64,000 nt of DNA from Myxococcota bacterium (GTDB lineage: Bacteria; Myxococcota; B64-G9). Under the pieces are notes generated by a model. That model was given only the letters and a program-made list of their open reading frames with translations, was not told where the DNA came from and ran no database searches. Below are positions 59,527 to 64,000 of this stretch, piece after piece; within the stretch, counting starts at the first letter, position 1; each line of letters opens with the position of its first letter. The position numbers and the translations under genes are program-made. The stretch spans positions 310,001-374,000 of the forward strand of contig JAKLGA010000006.1 in assembly GCA_022710975.1 (NCBI GenBank), in the 5' to 3' direction.

Positions 59527-62500
59527 TCACTTGATGCGCTTGAGCACCTCCCGGGCGCGCTTGGCGTCCGGGCCCTTGGCCTGCAGGTCGAGGAACTTGG
59601 TCAGCAGCTCCTTGGCCCTGGCCTCCTTGCGATCGTCGTACTCGAGCAGCCCCAGGCGGAAGAGGGTGGGCGCGTGGTCCGGGTGGCCCTCGAGCACCTT
59701 CAGGTAGGCCGCGCGCGCCCCGCCCAGGTTGTCCTGGCGATCGAAGGTGGCGGCCACCTCGAACAGCGACTCGGCGTCCTCGGGCAGGCTCTGGGAGGCC
59801 AGGCGGAACAGGCGCCGGGCCTTGCCCCAGCGGCCGTCCCCGGAGGCGCCGTCCTTGGACATCGCCCGGGCCGCCAGCATGAACAGGCGGTGGACCTCGG
59901 CCGCGGGCTTGCCCTGCCTCCTGGCCAGCGCGGCCGCGGCCTCGTACGCCCCGGCGGCCTGGGACCACTTGCCCTTGGCTTGCAGCAGCCTGGCCAGGCC
60001 CTCCTGCGCGCGCAGCAGCTTCTTGCGGCGGAGGCTGTCCCTGAGGCTCTTCTCGGCCGCGGTGATGGAGCGCGCGCCGAGCTGCGCCAGGCCCAGATCG
60101 GCCAGGATCTCCGGATCGTTCTTGTCCTCGACGGCCGCGGCCTGCAGGGCCCGCACGGCGGGGTAGAAACGCCCGCTGGCCAGCTCCACCCGCCCCTCCA
60201 CGTGCAGGCTGTGCGCGTCCTTCCAGCCCATCTTGCGCGCCTTGGCCACCGCCACCCTCGCCTTGTCCGTGTCACCCAGGTCGAGCAGCGCCTCGGCCAT
60301 GCCCACCAGGGCCTCGGCGTGCTCGGGGCGCTCGGTCAGCACCCGGGCGAAGGCCTCCAGGGCCATCTGGGGCTCCGCGCCGCGCAGCTTCAGCAGCCCG
60401 AACAGGAACTGGGCATCGATGGCAAACGGGTTGGCCTGCAGCGCCCTGGTGACCCAGGCCTCGGCCTGCTCCGGGCGGCGGGCGTCGTACTCCATCCAGC
60501 CGAGCGCCGTGAGGGCCAGGAAACAGCGCGGATCGAGCTCGACGGCCTTCTGGTAGTTCGCCACGGCTCCCTTGCGCAGGTTGATCTCTTCCCGGTAGCG
60601 GCCCATGGCGTAGTGGCCGAGGGCCTCCCCGGGTTGCTCCTTGAGCAGCGCCTGCAGGGTCTTGCGCGCCGCCTCCCCGTCGCCGCCCTCGAGCTGCGCC
60701 AGCCCGAGCAGGGCGCAGGCCCGGGCGCGCTCCGCTGCGCCCTCCGGCACCTGGCGCAGATCCGCGGCGGCCCCAGCCGCGTTGCCGGTCAGCAGCAGGG
60801 CCTCGCCGCGCAGCACGAGGAAGGGCGCCGCCGGGACCTTCTGGCCCACCAGGGCGTCCAGGCCCTTGAGCGCCTCCCGGGCCTTGCCGCGCGGCAGCAG
60901 GGCGGCCAGGCTCATCAGGCGCGCCTCGATGGCCTCGGGGCGCAGCTCGAGCACGCGGGCGGTGTGGGTGACCGCCTCGTCCAGGGCGAAGTAGCGCAGG
61001 CAGACCTGGGCCAGCTCGAGCCGGAAGTCCGCGTCGTCGGGCAACAGGCTCGCCGCGGCCGTCACGGCCGACAGTGCCCGGGTGCGCTCTCCGGCCAGGA
61101 AGGCCACCTCGGCCAGCAGGCGGTGCGCCTGGGCGCGGTGGCGGTCGGTCACCAGCGGGAGCTGGAGCAGGCGTCCGAGGTCCTCCTCGGCGCGCGGCAG
61201 ATCCTTGCCCAGGCCCAGGCGCAGGCGCGCGAGCCGCAGCAGGGAGCGCACGTGCACCCCGTTGATGGCCTGGGCGCGCGCCGCGAGCTCCGCGGCGGCC
61301 GGCAGGTCGCCCGTGCGCTCGGCCACCTCCGCGCGCAGATCGAGCAGGCGCACGTCCGCGGGGAAGGCGGCCAGGGCGGCGTCCAGGAGCGGCCTGGCCT
61401 GGTCGAACCGCTCCGCCCGGACCAGGCTCTCCGCCGCGAGCGCGGTCAGGCGGGGATCGGTCGGGCTGCGTTTCTGGGCCGCCTGGATGGCGTCCAGGAG
61501 CTCCGCGGGCGGAGGCCGCGCCGCCAGGTGCAGGCGGGCCGTGAGCAGCTCGAGCGCGCTCTCGTCCGTCCCCTGCCCGACCAGGCGCTCGGCGTCCTCG
61601 CGCATGCTCAGGTTCGGCCCGTACTCGTCGTGCATGCGGGCGGACACCAGCGCCAGCAGGGCCTGCGCGCGGCCGTGGGCCGGCAGGAGCTCGAGCAGCT
61701 TCTGCAGGCGATCGCGCGCGTCGGTGTAGCCGGCCATGGTGTCCTGCGAGATGGCGCCGCTGGCCTGATCGAGCAGATCGGCGATCTGCTCGTCGCGGAT
61801 GTGCCGGTAGCCCACCCACACGCCGGCCACGATCGCCAGCAGCAGCAAGGGCACGACCACCAGGAACACCTTCCAGTACGAGATCGACGAGGACGGCGTG
61901 GCCGGCTGGGCGCGCTGCGGCGCGGGCTCGGGCGGCGGCTGCATGGCGAGCGTGTCGGGCGCCGCCGCGAGCCCGCCGCCGGGCGCCTGCCGCACGGACG
62001 GCTCGCGATCCCAGGGCGCCAGCTCGGGCGCGGCCGGCTCGGCCAGGCGGGTCGGCGGCTCGTCGGCGCGGTCGGAGCGCGGGAAGCCGGCCACCCGGTT
62101 CACGGCGTTGGAGATCTCGGCGCGCAAGCCCACGCCGGAGTCCATGCGGGTCTCGAGCTCCGAGAGGTCCTCGGCCTCGCCGAGGTCCAGCTTGGCCGTG
62201 GGAGGCTCGTCCAGCGCGGCCGGCCGGGAGGGCAGCAGGGCCCCGGGCTGCTCCGCGGGCCGCGGCGGCTGCTGCATCATGGGGTTGTCGAGGTACATCG
62301 TCGGCGGCTCGTAGTCGTCATCCAGGTCGTCGAGGGGCGCGGGCGCGGGGCTGGCCGCGCCCTCCAGCGGCGAGAGGAGCTCCTCGCCGTCCGCCAGGAA
62401 CTCGTCGGTCGCCAGGGGCGGCTGCCCTGCCCCGCCCTGGGCGGAGGACTCGAGCAGGGCGCGCAGCGAGGCCACCCGCGGATCGCCGGGCGCGAACCGG

Positions 62501-62856
62501 GCGGCCTTGTCCAGGTAGGGCGCGGCGGCGGGGAGCTGGCCGGCCTCCACCAGGGCCTGGGCGATGGCCAGGAACAGCTCGGGGTCCGAGGAGCGCAGGG
62601 AGCAGGCCCGCTCGAACGAGCGGATGGCCTCCTCCAGGCGCCCGGACAGGACCAGGACCTGGCCGTAGGCCCGGTGGGCCTCGGGCAGGTCGGGCCGCAT
62701 CCCCACGCTCCGCTCGGCGGCGCGCAGCGCCTCCGGCAGCCTGCCAGCCCGGGCCAGCAGCTGGGCCAGGTCGCCGAAGCGGATGGGATCTGGCTGGCCC
62801 GCGAGGGCCGACTGGAGCGCAGCGATCTCCTGCGCCAGACGCTCGTCAACCGCCAT
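59527..62856 (-). CDS. Large TPR-repeat membrane protein
   Basis: 1109 residues. Residues about 10-115 are three to four TPRs (AHRAYGQVLVLSGRLEEAIR, AIAQALVEAGQLPAAAPYLD). An Ala/Pro/Glu-rich disordered region follows (about 130-325) with DEPPT-type motifs. One membrane helix lies near 328-350 (VFLVVVPLLLLAIVAGVWVG). The remaining ~740 residues are about 20 TPR units, so this places a short TPR domain on one side of the membrane and a long solenoid on the other. Ends in KFLDLQAKGPDAKRAREVLK. Likely scaffolds a multi-protein envelope complex; function unknown. Own promoter at 62884-62912. Confidence 0.85.
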   Translation of the reverse strand: MAVDERLAQEIAALQSALAGQPDPIRFGDLAQLLARAGRLPEALRAAERSVGMRPDLPEAHRAYGQVLVLSGRLEEAIRSFERACSLRSSDPELFLAIAQALVEAGQLPAAAPYLDKAARFAPGDPRVASLRALLESSAQGGAGQPPLATDEFLADGEELLSPLEGAASPAPAPLDDLDDDYEPPTMYLDNPMMQQPPRPAEQPGALLPSRPAALDEPPTAKLDLGEAEDLSELETRMDSGVGLRAEISNAVNRVAGFPRSDRADEPPTRLAEPAAPELAPWDREPSVRQAPGGGLAAAPDTLAMQPPPEPAPQRAQPATPSSSISYWKVFLVVVPLLLLAIVAGVWVGYRHIRDEQIADLLDQASGAISQDTMAGYTDARDRLQKLLELLPAHGRAQALLALVSARMHDEYGPNLSMREDAERLVGQGTDESALELLTARLHLAARPPPAELLDAIQAAQKRSPTDPRLTALAAESLVRAERFDQARPLLDAALAAFPADVRLLDLRAEVAERTGDLPAAAELAARAQAINGVHVRSLLRLARLRLGLGKDLPRAEEDLGRLLQLPLVTDRHRAQAHRLLAEVAFLAGERTRALSAVTAAASLLPDDADFRLELAQVCLRYFALDEAVTHTARVLELRPEAIEARLMSLAALLPRGKAREALKGLDALVGQKVPAAPFLVLRGEALLLTGNAAGAAADLRQVPEGAAERARACALLGLAQLEGGDGEAARKTLQALLKEQPGEALGHYAMGRYREEINLRKGAVANYQKAVELDPRCFLALTALGWMEYDARRPEQAEAWVTRALQANPFAIDAQFLFGLLKLRGAEPQMALEAFARVLTERPEHAEALVGMAEALLDLGDTDKARVAVAKARKMGWKDAHSLHVEGRVELASGRFYPAVRALQAAAVEDKNDPEILADLGLAQLGARSITAAEKSLRDSLRRKKLLRAQEGLARLLQAKGKWSQAAGAYEAAAALARRQGKPAAEVHRLFMLAARAMSKDGASGDGRWGKARRLFRLASQSLPEDAESLFEVAATFDRQDNLGGARAAYLKVLEGHPDHAPTLFRLGLLEYDDRKEARAKELLTKFLDLQAKGPDAKRAREVLKRIK

Positions 62857-62883
62857 CGTGGTGTTTCCCTCGAACCCGGCGAC

Positions 62884-62912
62884 ATCTCATCAGGAACGGG
62901 CCGGGTTGTCAA
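62884..62912 (-). promoter_or_regulatory. Promoter of the TPR-tmk-FAD operon
   Basis: Minus strand -35 TTGACA (62907-62912), 17-bp spacer, -10 TGAGAT (62884-62889), 28 bp before the TPR gene ATG and just after the upstream terminator. Confidence 0.55.
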
Positions 62913-62921
62913 CCCGCGGGC

Positions 62922-62959
62922 AAAAAAAAGAGCGGGTCCGGATATGACCGGACCCGCTC
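62922..62959 (-). terminator. Rho-independent terminator of V4R transcript
   Basis: Minus strand: GAGCGGGTCCGG, six-base loop, CCGGACCCGCTC, then eight T (A-run at 62922-62929 on the plus strand). Perfect 12-bp stem (62930-62941 / 62948-62959). The textbook terminator of the window, separating the V4R gene from the TPR operon. Confidence 0.92.
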
Positions 62960-63145
62960 GCAATCATTGCAGGTGGCACGACGGGAATTTCGCCAGACCG
63001 ATCAGGGCACCTCGCACCAGCCCACCACCACCCTGACTACCATGCACCCGGCCCCACGACGCCACCAACCCTGCCAGTCGGGCGACCTGCTTTCCCGTCC
63101 GATCCCTTGCCTGGAACCACCTCCTGCCCCTGCAATTCCGAACGA
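62960..63145 (-). other. 186-bp untranslated tract before terminator
   Basis: Between the V4R stop and the strong terminator, minus strand. No convincing coding frame. The plus strand is rich in CCACC and A/C runs, the minus strand in G/T. It is either a long 3' UTR or a small RNA released from it; nothing further can be seen. Confidence 0.3.
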
Positions 63146-63646
63146 CTACCTCTCACGGCTGCCGAGCTCGGCCCTGAAGAGGCACACCTCGCCCGGCCCA
63201 CCACCGCACTCGATCTCCTTCACCTCGACCCTGGCCCAGCGCCCCGTCGACTGCAGGCAGCCGGCCAGGAAACCTTCCACGTAGGCGCAGCCGCCCTCCA
63301 GCACCGCACCGCTGCAGCAGCAGGCGCACTCGAACACCCGCAAGATCAGGTGCTCGTTCGACTCCTCCACCACGCCCGCCCGGCCCAGCCCGCGCGCCTG
63401 CACGCTGTAGAGCACGTCCGCGAGGCTCTGCACGCTCTCCTGGAGCCCCGCCGCCCGGCCCTCCTCCTGGATGGTGCGCGCGGGCACGGCGGCCTTGCGC
63501 ATGGAGGCGATCCGGGTCCTGACGTCCGCGATTCCGTCCACCTGCCGCCTCGCCCTTCGCAGCTCGTTCGCGATCAGGGTCGTCGAAGCCAACTGGCGCA
63601 CCCTCAGAGGTCCTGCCAGCGCCAGCGCGTGGAAGCTCGACTTCAT
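63146..63646 (-). CDS. V4R (4-vinyl reductase) domain protein
   Basis: 166 residues. The N-terminal half is helical (ASTTLIANELRRARRQVDGI, RKAAVPARTIQEEGRAAGLQ). The C-terminal half has the V4R pattern: ECACCCSGAVLEGGCAYVEG, FLAGCLQSTG, EVKEIECGGGPGEVCLFRAE. V4R domains bind small hydrophobic molecules and often zinc through the Cys; they occur in XylR-type regulators and bacteriochlorophyll enzymes. Start ATG (63644-63646) has GGAGG four bases upstream; a TTG at 63703 is an alternative. Stands alone before a strong terminator. Role unknown. Confidence 0.8.
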   Translation of the reverse strand: MKSSFHALALAGPLRVRQLASTTLIANELRRARRQVDGIADVRTRIASMRKAAVPARTIQEEGRAAGLQESVQSLADVLYSVQARGLGRAGVVEESNEHLILRVFECACCCSGAVLEGGCAYVEGFLAGCLQSTGRWARVEVKEIECGGGPGEVCLFRAELGSRER

Positions 63647-64000
63647 CCGCCCTCCAGTGCCCGACGCAGGCGACAGCCTGTCCTTCAGCAAGTTGCATAC
63701 CAACCCACGACCGCCCCGAAGAAAATCAGAAATTGATGAATTAACTTCTTGTTACAGCAATTCTTAGCGCCCCTTGCCAGGGTGGCCGAAATGCGTTTCG
63801 AGGTAAATTGACCGCAATTGATCTCGCCAGTTTTCTGGCCTGATTTTCTAGAGACTCAGGGAATCCGAAATGCAGTTTTTTACCGCATTGTTTTGATTGC
63901 CTTTCTCCGGATTCCAGCCAGAGTGTGCGAATCGTATCGAGTGGGGTAAATTGACCCCGTTTCGATGTGCGGCCGATCACGCCGGGCGGGCGAGCTCGCC
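63647..64000. other. AT-richer noncoding right edge with repeated boxes
   Basis: Composition drops to about 50% G+C from 63690 to 63970. Two copies of GGTAAATTGACC (63802-63813 and 63945-63956) are 143 bp apart; the second is inside GGGGTAAATTGACCCC, a near palindrome. Hairpins CGAAA-tgcg-TTTCG (63787-63800) and AATGC-N11-GCATT (63869-63889) lie between. A 79-codon minus-strand frame (63741-63980) has no recognised features and is not called a gene. It may be upstream regulatory DNA of the V4R gene or the end of a mobile element. Confidence 0.4.

Noticed and set aside
59443-63036. Very long open frame (about 1190 codons) on the plus strand opposite the TPR gene
   Set aside because: Composition is Gly/Arg/Gln/His shadow of an antisense GC-rich gene; no domains, no ribosome site, and the TPR protein on the other strand is convincing.
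63741-63980. 79-codon minus-strand frame in the AT-rich edge
   Set aside because: No ribosome site or homology recognised; holds repeats and hairpins, more like noncoding DNA.

Overview
The window is about 70% G+C by eye and densely coded (about 47 genes, short gaps, many 1-4 bp start/stop overlaps). Several hallmarks point to an uncultured member of Myxococcota. These are a GH18-type protein ending in a GC-rich-lineage MYXO-CTERM sorting tail, large surface lipoproteins with Cys-rich 'DxDC' modules and choice-of-anchor-D/PKD repeats, PATAN (DUF4388)/GYF/J-domain hybrids, PilZ proteins of myxobacterial type, a DUF4912-GH57 pair and a histone-H1-like Lys/Ala protein. No rRNA, tRNA, CRISPR array or complete insertion sequence was seen. 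It reads as a chromosomal housekeeping and signalling region.

Layout. 1-3.9 kb: an anchored protein fragment, a HAD hydrolase coupled to a GH3-type acyl-adenylating enzyme, and a membrane protein. 4-10 kb: H1-like protein, RNase E/G, PilZ plus degenerate J-domain protein, a PP2C phosphatase fused to a cyclic-nucleotide-binding domain, and a radical SAM protein with an operator-bearing promoter. 10-19 kb: a three-module thioredoxin-like lipoprotein, secreted proteins, deoxynucleoside kinase, a large repeat lipoprotein, and a PEGA/DUF2007 pair. 19-26 kb: GYF-PATAN-DnaJ-TPR, DUF4912 and GH57 in one operon, then a GH18-type secreted protein. 26-31 kb: a two-subunit CoA-transferase, patatin and acyl-CoA dehydrogenase. 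31-33 kb: Hsp20-DnaJ-CbpM heat-shock operon. 33-46 kb: a long leftward block carrying an MMPL/RND exporter with its DUF1302-like outer-membrane protein and outer-membrane lipoprotein-sorting protein, S41 protease, acylphosphatase, PhoH, a GAF-GGDEF cyclase, FtsB and ExbB/ExbD. 46-49 kb: FeoB-DtxR(FeoA)-redoxin. 49-54 kb: PanD, a MacA/MacB-type exporter, Rieske protein and DUF2231 protein. 54-63.7 kb: Cys-rich lipoprotein, a sigma54-driven PilZ protein, an FAD oxidoreductase, thymidylate kinase, a giant TPR protein and a V4R protein. The last 350 bp are AT-richer and repeat-bearing.

Themes. Cyclic-nucleotide signalling recurs: a GGDEF enzyme with an intact inhibitory site, two PilZ proteins and a PP2C-cNMP protein. 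Envelope biology dominates, with lipoproteins, Tol/Exb, RND, FtsB and S41 genes. The least explained items are thioredoxin-fold proteins without normal CxxC sites, the sigma54/PilZ promoter with upstream repeats, and palindromic operators at four promoters or leader regions. All functions are read from motifs; none has been tested by database search.
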